Assembly (NCBI GenBank): GCA_031396505.1
Contig: JANNKX010000406.1
Coordinates: 1-16,391 of the forward strand
DNA from: JAAFHS01 sp031396505
GTDB lineage: Bacteria; Pseudomonadota; Alphaproteobacteria; Rhodobacterales; Rhodobacteraceae
Length of the DNA: 16,391 nucleotides
Direction of reading: 5' to 3'
Shown: positions 7,685-13,981 of the stretch, piece after piece
How the letters are laid out: each line of letters begins with the position of its first letter
How positions within the stretch are numbered: position 1 is the first letter of the stretch
The notes under the pieces: model-generated
What the model saw: only the letters and a program-made list of their open reading frames with translations
Told to the model about the DNA's origin: nothing
Databases searched by the model: none
Position numbers and translations under genes: made by a program

Positions 7685-7731
7685 AAATGGTTGACCCGCA
7701 AGGGCCGCGACTGACACGAAGGAGTGCGCAC

Positions 7732-9204
7732 GTGAAGCCAACGCTTCCCCCCCTGGCCATGGTAGAATTTCCCGTCACCCGCCGCGTGCCGCGCGTGTTT
7801 CTCGCGCTAGCACTAGGTATGTCGCTTGCGCTGGCGCAGGCGATCGAGGCGCGCGCCTTTGGTGCGCCCGAAAGCTTTGCCGAACTGGCCGATCAGATCA
7901 GCCCGGCCGTGGTCAACATCACCACCTCTGCCGTTGTGTCGGCAGGCCTTGAAGGCGGGCCACAGGTGCCCGAAGGATCCCCCTTTGAGGATTTCTTTGA
8001 AGAATTCAACAACGACGAAGGCCAGCCCCGCCGGTCCGAGGCGTTGGGGTCCGGTTTCGTGATTTCCGAAGATGGCTACATTGTCACCAACAACCACGTC
8101 ATCGAAGGCGCGGATGAGATCGAGATCGAATTTTTCTCGGGCGAGCGGCTTGAGGCAAAACTGATCGGCACCGATCCGAACACCGATATCGCCCTGCTTA
8201 AGGTCGAAAGCGAAACACCGCTGCCTTTTGTCGCCTTTGGTGACAGTGATCTGATGCGCGTCGGCGATTGGGTCGTGGCCATGGGCAACCCGCTGGGCCA
8301 GGGCTTTTCGGTCAGCGCGGGCATCGTGTCCGCCCGCAACCGCGCGCTGTCGGGCACCTATGACGACTATCTGCAGACCGATGCCGCGATCAACCGCGGC
8401 AACTCTGGCGGGCCGTTGTTCAACATGGACGGGCAGGTCGTGGGTGTGAACACCGCCATCCTATCCCCCAATGGCGGCTCCATCGGGATCGGCTTTTCGA
8501 TGGCGTCGAATGTCGTGACCAAGGTCGTGGATCAGTTGCGCGAATTCGGCGAAACCCGGCGCGGCTGGCTCGGCGTGCGCATTCAGGACGTGTCGCCTGA
8601 TGTGGCCGAGGCGATGGGCCTGCCCGAAGCATCGGGTGCCCTGATCACCGATGTGCCCGATGGCCCCGCCAAGGATGCAGGGCTGATTGCGGGCGACGTG
8701 ATCACCCAGTTCGATGGCAAGCCCGTGACCGACACCCGCGATCTGACCCGGCGTGTGGCCGATGCCCCCGTGGGGGCCGCGGTGCCCGTGGTCATCCTGC
8801 GCGAAGGGCAGACAGAAACGCTGCAGGTCACGCTTGGCCGCCGCGAAGAGGCTGAATCGACGCCAACCCCCGCAGGGGCCACCCCGCAGGAACCGGCCGA
8901 GGCGGACCTTCTGGGTCTGACCCTTGCGCCCGTGACTGCCGAAATGGCCGAAAAACTGGGCCTTGAGGTCGGGACCCAGGGTCTGGTGGTGATGTCGGTC
9001 GATCAGACGTCCGAGGCCGCGACCAAGGGCTTTGCCGAAGGTGACGTGATCACCGAGGCCGGTCAGCAAAAGGTCGTCACCATCAGCGACCTGTCGGACC
9101 GCATTTCCGAGGCGCAGGATGCCGGGCGCAAATCCCTGCTGCTGCTGGTGCGGCGCGAAGGTGATCCGCGCTTTGTGGCGCTGTCGGTCGCAAAAGACCA
9201 ATAA
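7732..9204 (+). CDS. degP: Periplasmic serine endoprotease, Do/DegP (HtrA) family
   Basis: Envelope quality-control protease and chaperone that degrades misfolded periplasmic proteins. From the GTG at 7732 it is 490 residues; AAGGAG stands seven bases before it, much better than the in-frame ATGs at 7687 and 7759. A Sec signal peptide (hydrophobic core VFLALALGMSLALAQA, about 22-37) precedes the trypsin-like domain. The catalytic triad is H122 (TNNHV), D152 (NTDIALLKV) and S225 (RGNSGGPLF). Two PDZ domains follow, about 275-370 (RRGWLGVRIQDV) and 393-485 (LLGLTLAPVT), joined by an Ala/Pro/Glu linker. It sits next to hflKC but behind a terminator, so separate, probably stress-responsive, expression is likely. 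No sigma-factor site could be assigned. Confidence 0.95.
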   Translation: MKPTLPPLAMVEFPVTRRVPRVFLALALGMSLALAQAIEARAFGAPESFAELADQISPAVVNITTSAVVSAGLEGGPQVPEGSPFEDFFEEFNNDEGQPRRSEALGSGFVISEDGYIVTNNHVIEGADEIEIEFFSGERLEAKLIGTDPNTDIALLKVESETPLPFVAFGDSDLMRVGDWVVAMGNPLGQGFSVSAGIVSARNRALSGTYDDYLQTDAAINRGNSGGPLFNMDGQVVGVNTAILSPNGGSIGIGFSMASNVVTKVVDQLREFGETRRGWLGVRIQDVSPDVAEAMGLPEASGALITDVPDGPAKDAGLIAGDVITQFDGKPVTDTRDLTRRVADAPVGAAVPVVILREGQTETLQVTLGRREEAESTPTPAGATPQEPAEADLLGLTLAPVTAEMAEKLGLEVGTQGLVVMSVDQTSEAATKGFAEGDVITEAGQQKVVTISDLSDRISEAQDAGRKSLLLLVRREGDPRFVALSVAKDQ

Positions 9205-9213
9205 CACACAACA

Positions 9214-9243
9214 GGCGCGGTCGGGAAACCTGCCGCGCCTTTT
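9214..9243 (+). terminator. Terminator after degP
   Basis: Stem GGCGCGG (9214-9220) / CCGCGCC (9233-9239), with a further GG/CC pair inside, then TTTT. It fills the gap between degP and the convergent lipoprotein gene. The T-run is on the plus strand, so it mainly serves degP. Confidence 0.8.
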
Positions 9244-9792
9244 CTATCCTGCGGCAGACACCCCCAGATCGGCTGCCACGATCCCCAGTTCCCGCGCCGC
9301 CGTCAGTGTCAGACGTGGGCTGTCAAACCCCCGTGTCGCCTGATACCGCCGCACCGCATCCTTGGTCGCATCGTCATAGACCCCCGTCAGCGGCAGCAGA
9401 TAGAACCCCCGCGCCTTAAGCGCCCGCTGCAGCGTCGCCACAAAATCCACATCCAGATCGGCAAGGCAGGGCGCGCGAAACCAGACCTGCCCGCGCTCCT
9501 GCACAATCTCCTGGCTGCTTTCCGTCCGGTAGATAGCTGGCGTCAGAATGCTGCCATCAGGATTGCGCGTTTCGGGCTGCACCAGCAACTGCTCTGTCAC
9601 CGTTTCAATCACGGTCGGCCGGATATCACGGTCCCAGCAAGCCCCCGGCGGGCCGTCCGGCGGGCGCGTGCCTTCCAGCGGGATCAACGCGATCGACAGG
9701 TCGGCATTGCCCGGCGCACCGATCCGTGCTGGCTGGCAGGCCGATGCCACCAGAACCGCCGTCAGGATCGCCCATTGCCGCATCTGCCCCAT
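9244..9792 (-). CDS. Peptidoglycan-binding-domain lipoprotein
   Basis: A 182-residue exported protein. The N-terminus (MGQMRQWAILTAVLVASAC) looks like a lipoprotein signal with the lipid-modified cysteine at C19; the -3 residue is Ala rather than the commoner Leu, so lipidation is probable but not certain. Residues about 115-170 form a PG_binding_1 helical repeat (FVATLQRALKARGFYLLPLT, then GVYDDATKDAVRRYQATRGF). The middle (45-110) with three cysteines (C52, C109 and the anchor) is not recognised. An alternative ATG three codons in (9783) is possible. It presumably anchors to or senses the cell wall from the outer or inner membrane. It is monocistronic and convergent with degP; an operator-like palindrome lies at 9821-9839, just upstream. 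Confidence 0.88.
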   Translation of the reverse strand: MGQMRQWAILTAVLVASACQPARIGAPGNADLSIALIPLEGTRPPDGPPGACWDRDIRPTVIETVTEQLLVQPETRNPDGSILTPAIYRTESSQEIVQERGQVWFRAPCLADLDVDFVATLQRALKARGFYLLPLTGVYDDATKDAVRRYQATRGFDSPRLTLTAARELGIVAADLGVSAAG

Positions 9793-9820
9793 GCCTCATT
9801 CTGTCATCCGGGTTTTCCCC

Positions 9821-9839
9821 GGTATCGTGGCACCATACC
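9821..9839. promoter_or_regulatory. Operator-like 19-bp palindrome upstream of the lipoprotein gene
   Basis: GGTATCGTGGCACCATACC is symmetric about its central G at eight of nine positions (only C/C at position six fails). It lies 28 bases before the lipoprotein ATG, where an operator or a leader hairpin could act. The regulator is unknown. Confidence 0.35.
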
Positions 9840-10031
9840 CGCAAGCGCGCCCTTGGCAAAGCCCTGACGCGGATCGCCCGCGCGCGTGGCGTCACCGTCA
9901 AAGCGGCCCCGTCACGCACAAACCCGCGCGCTCCGCCCGATGGCGCATTCGACCGCAACGCAGGGATCGCGGTCATCTGTTTGGCCGGGCCGCTGGCGTG
10001 ATGCGGTGTTGCGGGCTGTGCTGCGGCATGT

Positions 10032-10046
10032 GAACAAATATTGAAC
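10032..10046 (-). promoter_or_regulatory. LexA (SOS) box-like motif GTTC-N7-GTTC
   Basis: On the minus strand this reads GTTC-aatattt-GTTC, the established alphaproteobacterial SOS-box pattern, with an all-AT spacer as usual. It lies 92 bases before the ferredoxin start. Eight fixed bases can occur by chance about once in this much DNA, and no classic SOS gene is adjacent, so the call is tentative. Confidence 0.35.
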
Positions 10047-10138
10047 ATATCCGCGTGAACACGAGGCATCGGCTGCCTCTGGCAAATCACGCGCAGGTGT
10101 CTTATGTCGATGACAACAAGGCTGACAAGGGACAGATC

Positions 10139-10462
10139 ATGGCGAAGATCACTTATGTGGAACACGGCGGCAAGGAACATGTGGTCGATGTGGCCAATGG
10201 CCTGACCGTGATGGAAGGCGCGCGCGACAACGGCATTCCGGGGATCGAGGCCGATTGCGGCGGGGCCTGCGCCTGTTCCACCTGCCATGTCTATGTCGAT
10301 GCGGCATGGGTCGGCAAACTGCCCAAGAAAGACAGCATGGAGGAAGACATGCTCGATTTCGCGTGGCAGCCAGACCCTGTGCGTTCGCGCCTGACCTGCC
10401 AGTTGAAGGTCAGCGATGCGCTTGACGGACTGCGCGTGCAGATGCCGGAAAAGCAGATTTGA
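10139..10462 (+). CDS. [2Fe-2S] ferredoxin, adrenodoxin/FdVI type
   Basis: A 107-residue soluble electron carrier. The adrenodoxin-type ligand pattern is C40-X5-C46-X2-C49 (in DCGGACACSTCHVYV) with the fourth ligand C87 (RLTCQLK). The additional C44 lies inside the loop and is not expected to bind the cluster. In alphaproteobacteria such ferredoxins serve cytochromes P450, Fe-S cluster biogenesis or haem A synthesis; the partner here cannot be told because no reductase or P450 lies nearby. The ATG at 10139 follows AAGGGA; an in-frame GTG at 10055 would add a tail unlike the family. Its TGA overlaps the TTG start of the next gene. Confidence 0.94.
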   Translation: MAKITYVEHGGKEHVVDVANGLTVMEGARDNGIPGIEADCGGACACSTCHVYVDAAWVGKLPKKDSMEEDMLDFAWQPDPVRSRLTCQLKVSDALDGLRVQMPEKQI

Positions 10463-11208
10463 TCAAGGCCGCCGTTGCCGTGGTCTTGTTGGCCGCACCT
10501 GCCGCAGCCGATGTGACCTTGCGCTCTCCGCCATCTATCGTCGGGGCCACCCTTGTTGATCCGACGCGGCGCTATGACCATGGGGTTCTTGGTGACGCCA
10601 TCGAATGGGGCGGGATCGAACTGCAGGTTGATCCGTGCCCTGCCGGATGTTTTGACGGCGGCCCGGTATACAGCGTGACCATCACCCTGCCGCAAACCCG
10701 CGTGTTCGAGGATGTTGCCGTGCGTTGGGCGGATCTTGATGGCGACAATGCTGCCGAAGCGTTGGTCGTCGAAACCGACATCGCGCTTGGTGCGTCCCTT
10801 GCTGTTTATGATCTGGCAGGCATTAAACGCGCCGCCACCCCCTTCATCGGTCAGCCCAACCGCTGGCTTGCCCCCGCCGGGATCGGCGATTTTGACGGCG
10901 ACGGGCGGGTGGAGATCGCTTATGTCGATCGCCCGCATCTGGTCGGTGACCTTGTGTTTGTGCGGCTTGTAAAAGACCAACTCGTCGAAATCGCGCGCGC
11001 GCCCGGTTTTTCCAATCATCGCATCGGAAGTCCCACCATTGCCGGTGGTGTGCGCGCCTGTCCGGGTGGCGATCAATTGATCCTCGCCTCATTCGACTGG
11101 ACGCGCGCCATCGCCATCAGTCTACAGGGAGGTGCTGTGCAGATGACGGAATTGGGGCCGATCTCCCAACCTACAGACCTGCAACGCCACATGGACTGCC
11201 CCGACTGA
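10459..11208 (+). CDS. Secreted VCBS/FG-GAP-repeat-like protein
   Basis: A 249-residue protein with a Sec signal peptide (KAAVAVVLLAAPAAA, cut near A18) and therefore probably periplasmic or secreted. Two calcium-loop motifs of the VCBS/FG-GAP beta-propeller type are visible: DLDGDNAAE (92-100) and DFDGDGRVE (144-152), each followed by a hydrophobic strand. With only two clear blades it is shorter than a full propeller, though weaker blades may lie at 35-90 and 180-235. Cysteines C60, C64, C201 and C247 could form disulfides. The start is TTG, overlapping the ferredoxin stop (TTGA), so translation should be coupled and probably weaker. Function is unknown; the ferredoxin link may be only transcriptional. 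It ends 3 bp from the convergent DUF1178 gene. Confidence 0.85.
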   Translation: MIKAAVAVVLLAAPAAADVTLRSPPSIVGATLVDPTRRYDHGVLGDAIEWGGIELQVDPCPAGCFDGGPVYSVTITLPQTRVFEDVAVRWADLDGDNAAEALVVETDIALGASLAVYDLAGIKRAATPFIGQPNRWLAPAGIGDFDGDGRVEIAYVDRPHLVGDLVFVRLVKDQLVEIARAPGFSNHRIGSPTIAGGVRACPGGDQLILASFDWTRAIAISLQGGAVQMTELGPISQPTDLQRHMDCPD

Positions 11209-11211
11209 CCT

Positions 11212-11625
11212 TCAATGTGCCTTGCGCGTTGGCATGAACGGCAACGGCATCACCGGCACGCCATCCGCAATCAGACTGCGTGCCTCATCTGCCCGCGCCT
11301 CGCCGTAGATCGCACGTTCGGGCGCATCACCTGTATGCATTGCGCGCGCCTGCGCCGCAAAGTTCATCCCCACATATTCCGATCCCGCCTCGACCTTGGC
11401 CCGCAGCGCCGCAAGTGCGGCTTCTTGTCCGTCGCGCGGCGCGTTCAGCGCGGGCACCGCCTTTGACGCCACCACAGGCGCCATCAACGCCTTTTCAACC
11501 GCCGCACTGCCACAGATGGCGCAAGACACATGCCCCGCCGCCCGCAAATCATCAAACCGCGCTGACGATTGAAACCAACTGTCAAACCCATGCCCCTGAT
11601 CGCATACAAGATCGTAATGTATCAT
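11212..11625 (-). CDS. DUF1178 family protein
   Basis: A 137-residue protein of unknown function widespread in alpha- and betaproteobacteria. The N-terminus MIHYDLVCDQGHGFDSWF followed by CAICGSAAVEKALMAP is the family hallmark. C8, H12, C35 and C38 are arranged like zinc-ribbon ligands. The C-terminal half ends in the conserved EARSLIADGVPVMPLPF, so the protein looks complete. The ATG at 11625 has an AAGGGGA site five bases upstream; a GTG at 11643 is less likely. It lies 49 bp downstream of the NUDIX gene on the same strand, and DUF1178-NUDIX adjacency suggests an operon. Metal binding is inferred from residue spacing only. Confidence 0.92.
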   Translation of the reverse strand: MIHYDLVCDQGHGFDSWFQSSARFDDLRAAGHVSCAICGSAAVEKALMAPVVASKAVPALNAPRDGQEAALAALRAKVEAGSEYVGMNFAAQARAMHTGDAPERAIYGEARADEARSLIADGVPVMPLPFMPTRKAH

Positions 11626-11674
11626 CCGCGTCCCCTTACCCACGGATACTTATGCGTCGCGCGGCCAAATGCAA

Positions 11675-12136
11675 TCACGCGGGGTCCAGCGTGATCACAC
11701 CTTTCGCCACGCCCCGCAGCAGCGCCCGCAATTCCGGCTCGGCCACCTTGCGCGCCGCGGCATCCGCCGCAAACCACTTGCGCCGCCGTTCCTTGCGTTC
11801 GGGAAACTGTCGCGACAGGCTTGCCACCCGCAGGCTGAACACCGACACCATGCAGGGCCATGAAACCTTTGGCCCCATCACCTTGTCATAGCCGAACAGG
11901 CCCACCACCGCCGGATTGATTGCCCCCGTCACCCCCGCCTCTTCCCAGGCTTCCATCGCCGCCGATGTCGGCGCATTGCGTCCGTCAATCGGCCAGCCCT
12001 TGGGCAGAACCCAACGCCCTGTGTCGCGGCTGGTGATCAGTAATACCTCGACCTTGTCACGATGCATCCGCCAGCATAATGCGGCCACCTGTGACCGGGG
12101 GTCACCATCGGCTGGGTCGAACTGGCTGCGTTTCAT
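11675..12136 (-). CDS. NUDIX hydrolase
   Basis: A 153-residue NUDIX-fold pyrophosphohydrolase. The Nudix box spans residues 47-69 (from GWPIDGR to MEAWEEAGV). Against the consensus G-x5-E-x7-R-E-U-x-E-E-x-G-U it keeps the metal-binding E-x2-EE-x-G core (E62, E65, E66, G68), but the first Glu is Arg (R53) and the helix Arg is Met (M61). The LPKGWP lead-in resembles the diphosphoinositol-polyphosphate-phosphohydrolase-like branch common in alphaproteobacteria, so a nucleotide or polyphosphate substrate is plausible. A GGAA-type ribosome binding site lies about ten bases before the ATG. It is upstream of the DUF1178 gene in the same direction. Confidence 0.92.
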   Translation of the reverse strand: MKRSQFDPADGDPRSQVAALCWRMHRDKVEVLLITSRDTGRWVLPKGWPIDGRNAPTSAAMEAWEEAGVTGAINPAVVGLFGYDKVMGPKVSWPCMVSVFSLRVASLSRQFPERKERRRKWFAADAAARKVAEPELRALLRGVAKGVITLDPA

Positions 12137-12256
12137 TTGTGATCGGTTCCTTTGCTGCCCCGCTTATGTGCCGGGTCAGCATCTTGCCTGATCCCATATT
12201 GCCACGAATGGCCTGTATTCAACAGGGAAACCCGCCGCTTTTTCGTCAGTTTCCGC

Positions 12257-12291
12257 AATTAGTTTGACCTCTGCCGCCAAAGGACTAATTC
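12257..12291 (+). promoter_or_regulatory. Putative sigma-70 promoter with flanking dyad, upstream of the peroxidase gene
   Basis: TTGACC (12264-12269) and TAATTC (12286-12291) are 16 bp apart, giving a start point about 20 bases before the start codon at 12318. A 7-bp inverted repeat AATTAGT (12257-12263) / ACTAATT (12284-12290) brackets the -35 and overlaps the -10, which could be an operator. This is the best promoter-like match found in the window by eye. Confidence 0.45.
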
Positions 12292-12317
12292 TTGGTCATC
12301 CAGAAAAGGTCGTTCAT

Positions 12318-12878
12318 ATGCCCAGAATTGCATCCCGCGCGCGTCCTGCCATGCTGCTGCCGCTGGCCGCGTTCTGGCTGATCCTCGCGCTTGCCGCCGT
12401 GCTGCCGTTGCGTGCGCATGCGGGCTATACCTTCCCCTCCATTGATGGCGGCACCATTGATCTGGATGATTTCCGTGGCCGCCCCGTTCTGGTTGTCAAC
12501 ACCGCCTCCATGTGCGGCTTTACCCCCCAGTATGATGATCTGCAGGCCCTGTATGACACCTACAAAGATCGCGGTCTTGTCGTGCTGGCCGTGCCATCCG
12601 ATGATTTTGCGCAGGAACTGGCCGAAAACGGTGACGTGAAAGAATTTTGCGCCGTCAACTTTGCCCTGACCATTCCGATGACCACGATCACCCCTGTCAC
12701 CGGCGGTGTCGCACACCCATTCTATGCCAATCTGCGCGAAACCTATGGATTTGAACCTGCCTGGAATTTCAACAAGGTGTTGATCGGCCCGGATGGCGCG
12801 ATGATCGAATCGTGGGGGTCCGTCACCAAACCCACTGCCACCGACATCACCCGTCAGGTCGAGGCGCTGCTGAACTGA
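12318..12878 (+). CDS. Glutathione peroxidase family protein, exported
   Basis: A thiol peroxidase of the GPx fold, probably reducing hydroperoxides outside the cytoplasm. It has 186 residues: a Sec signal or anchor (MLLPLAAFWLILALAAVLPLRAHA, 12-35), then GYTFPSIDG. The peroxidatic cysteine is C66 in NTASMCGFTPQYDDLQ; W149-N150 (AWNFNKVLIG) supply two more members of the catalytic tetrad. The tetrad Gln normally in FPCNQF is absent: the segment reads VPSDDF, with Asp96 at that place. C111 (KEFCAVNF) could be the resolving cysteine, which would suit a thioredoxin-dependent mechanism. The ATG at 12318 has AAAAGG eight bases upstream. It is the first gene of a trio with the deacylase and ThpR; its TGA overlaps the next start. 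Confidence 0.93.
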   Translation: MPRIASRARPAMLLPLAAFWLILALAAVLPLRAHAGYTFPSIDGGTIDLDDFRGRPVLVVNTASMCGFTPQYDDLQALYDTYKDRGLVVLAVPSDDFAQELAENGDVKEFCAVNFALTIPMTTITPVTGGVAHPFYANLRETYGFEPAWNFNKVLIGPDGAMIESWGSVTKPTATDITRQVEALLN

Positions 12879-13981
12879 ACCTGCCCCTGTTCATCGGATC
12901 CGAAGTCTATCGCAGCTCCAGCTATGGTGGCGCACATCCCCTGCGCGTGCCCCGTGTATCTACGGTGATGGACCTTGCCCGCGCGATGGGCTGGCTGCCC
13001 CCGGCGCAGTTTCGCACCAGCCCGCGTGCCAAGCCCGCCGCCCTGACGATCTGGCATACACCTGATTATATCGCCGCCCTGACGCGCGCCGAAGCCACAC
13101 AAGGCGTGACCGAAACCGATATCTCGCGCCATGGCCTTGGCACGCTGTCGAACCCCGTGTTTCCCGAAATGTACCGCCGTCCCGCCACGGGGGCCGGGGG
13201 CGTGATGCTGGCCGCGCAGATACTGGGGCAGGGGCCCGGGGTCATTCATGTGCCGGGCGGGGGCACGCATCACGGCATGCCCGACCGCGCAAATGGCTTT
13301 TGTTATCTGAATGACCCCGTGCTTGCCCTGTTGTTCCTGCGTCGTGCCGGATTGCAACGGCTCGCCTATATCGACATTGACGCGCATCACCCCGATGGCG
13401 TCGAACATGCCTTTGAAGCCGATCCCGACACCCTGCAAATCTCGTTGCATGAGGAAGGCCGCTGGCCCTTCACCGGCGCGCTGACTGATGCAGGCGTGGG
13501 GCAGGTCTATAACTTACCCGTCCCGCGCGGCTTTAATGATACCGAAATGCACGCCGTCCTGCACCAGTTGATCCTGCCCCGCCTGCAGGCGTTCGCCCCG
13601 CAGGCGATTGTCCTGCAATGCGGTGCCGACGCGCTGGAGGAAGACCCGCTTGCCCGCCTGTCGCTGTCCAACAATGCGCATTTCGCCGTGGTTGCGGCCC
13701 TGCAGTCCATGACCGACCGCTTTCTGGTGTTGGGCGGTGGCGGCTACAACCCGTGGTCCGTCGGGCGCTGCTGGACCGGCGTCTGGGCCACCCTGAACCG
13801 CCATGTGATCCCGGATCAGTTGCCAGATGCCGCCGAAGCCGTCTTGCGCAGCCTGTCATGGAATGGTGGCAAACGTGCGCTACCCCATCAGGTAATGTAC
13901 TCCACCTTACGCGATGCCCCCCGTCCCGGCCCCCTGCGTCGCGACGTTACCGACAGGATAATACACCTGACACACCGATGA
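12875..13981 (+). CDS. Histone deacetylase family protein (AcuC-like zinc deacylase)
   Basis: A zinc-dependent amide hydrolase of the arginase/deacetylase fold; bacterial members remove acyl groups from proteins, polyamines or small amines. All catalytic elements are present, numbered from 12875: His pair H132-H133 (GGGTHHGM), the D167-x-D169-x-H171-H172 block (YIDIDAHHPDG) giving zinc ligands D169 and H171, the third ligand D252 (QCGADAL), and the transition-state tyrosine Y291 (GGGGYNPWS). Length about 366-368. The start is uncertain: the conserved LPLFIGSEVYRSSSYG begins at once after the peroxidase stop, with no ATG before it. A CTG at 12875 (CTGA overlap, GAGG ten bases upstream) or 12881 fits best; a GTG at 12812 would add 21 shadow-like residues. 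Its stop overlaps thpR (ATGA). Confidence 0.92.
   Translation: MNLPLFIGSEVYRSSSYGGAHPLRVPRVSTVMDLARAMGWLPPAQFRTSPRAKPAALTIWHTPDYIAALTRAEATQGVTETDISRHGLGTLSNPVFPEMYRRPATGAGGVMLAAQILGQGPGVIHVPGGGTHHGMPDRANGFCYLNDPVLALLFLRRAGLQRLAYIDIDAHHPDGVEHAFEADPDTLQISLHEEGRWPFTGALTDAGVGQVYNLPVPRGFNDTEMHAVLHQLILPRLQAFAPQAIVLQCGADALEEDPLARLSLSNNAHFAVVAALQSMTDRFLVLGGGGYNPWSVGRCWTGVWATLNRHVIPDQLPDAAEAVLRSLSWNGGKRALPHQVMYSTLRDAPRPGPLRRDVTDRIIHLTHR

Larger units (their letters stand above)
9793..10138. other. Divergent intergenic region, lipoprotein / ferredoxin (346 bp)
   Basis: No gene can be supported. Open frames on both strands lack recognisable domains, and the plus-strand frame around 9838-10001 reads as basic, low-information sequence. 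Two possible regulatory sites stand out: a 19-bp interrupted palindrome at 9821-9839 near the lipoprotein gene and a GAAC-N7-GAAC motif at 10032-10046 near the ferredoxin gene. No tRNA or other RNA gene was seen. Confidence 0.6.

Noticed and set aside
7687..7731. ATG start for degP at 7687
   Set aside because: No ribosome binding site before it, while AAGGAG stands correctly before the GTG at 7732; the added residues are not part of the signal peptide.
8461..9207. 248-codon minus-strand open frame opposite degP
   Set aside because: Shadow of the degP PDZ region; His/Gly-rich with no family resemblance.
9838..10030. Possible small gene or gene remnant between lipoprotein and ferredoxin genes
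   Set aside because: Translations in all frames give no recognisable motif and no ribosome binding site; treated as non-coding.
10291..11076. 261-codon minus-strand open frame opposite the ferredoxin/VCBS genes
   Set aside because: Crosses two genes with clear motifs on the plus strand; no independent support.
13618..13977. Longer N-terminus for ThpR starting inside the deacylase gene
   Set aside because: The first 120 residues are out-of-phase deacylase sequence; MIRAFFALDLPD at 13978 is the family start.
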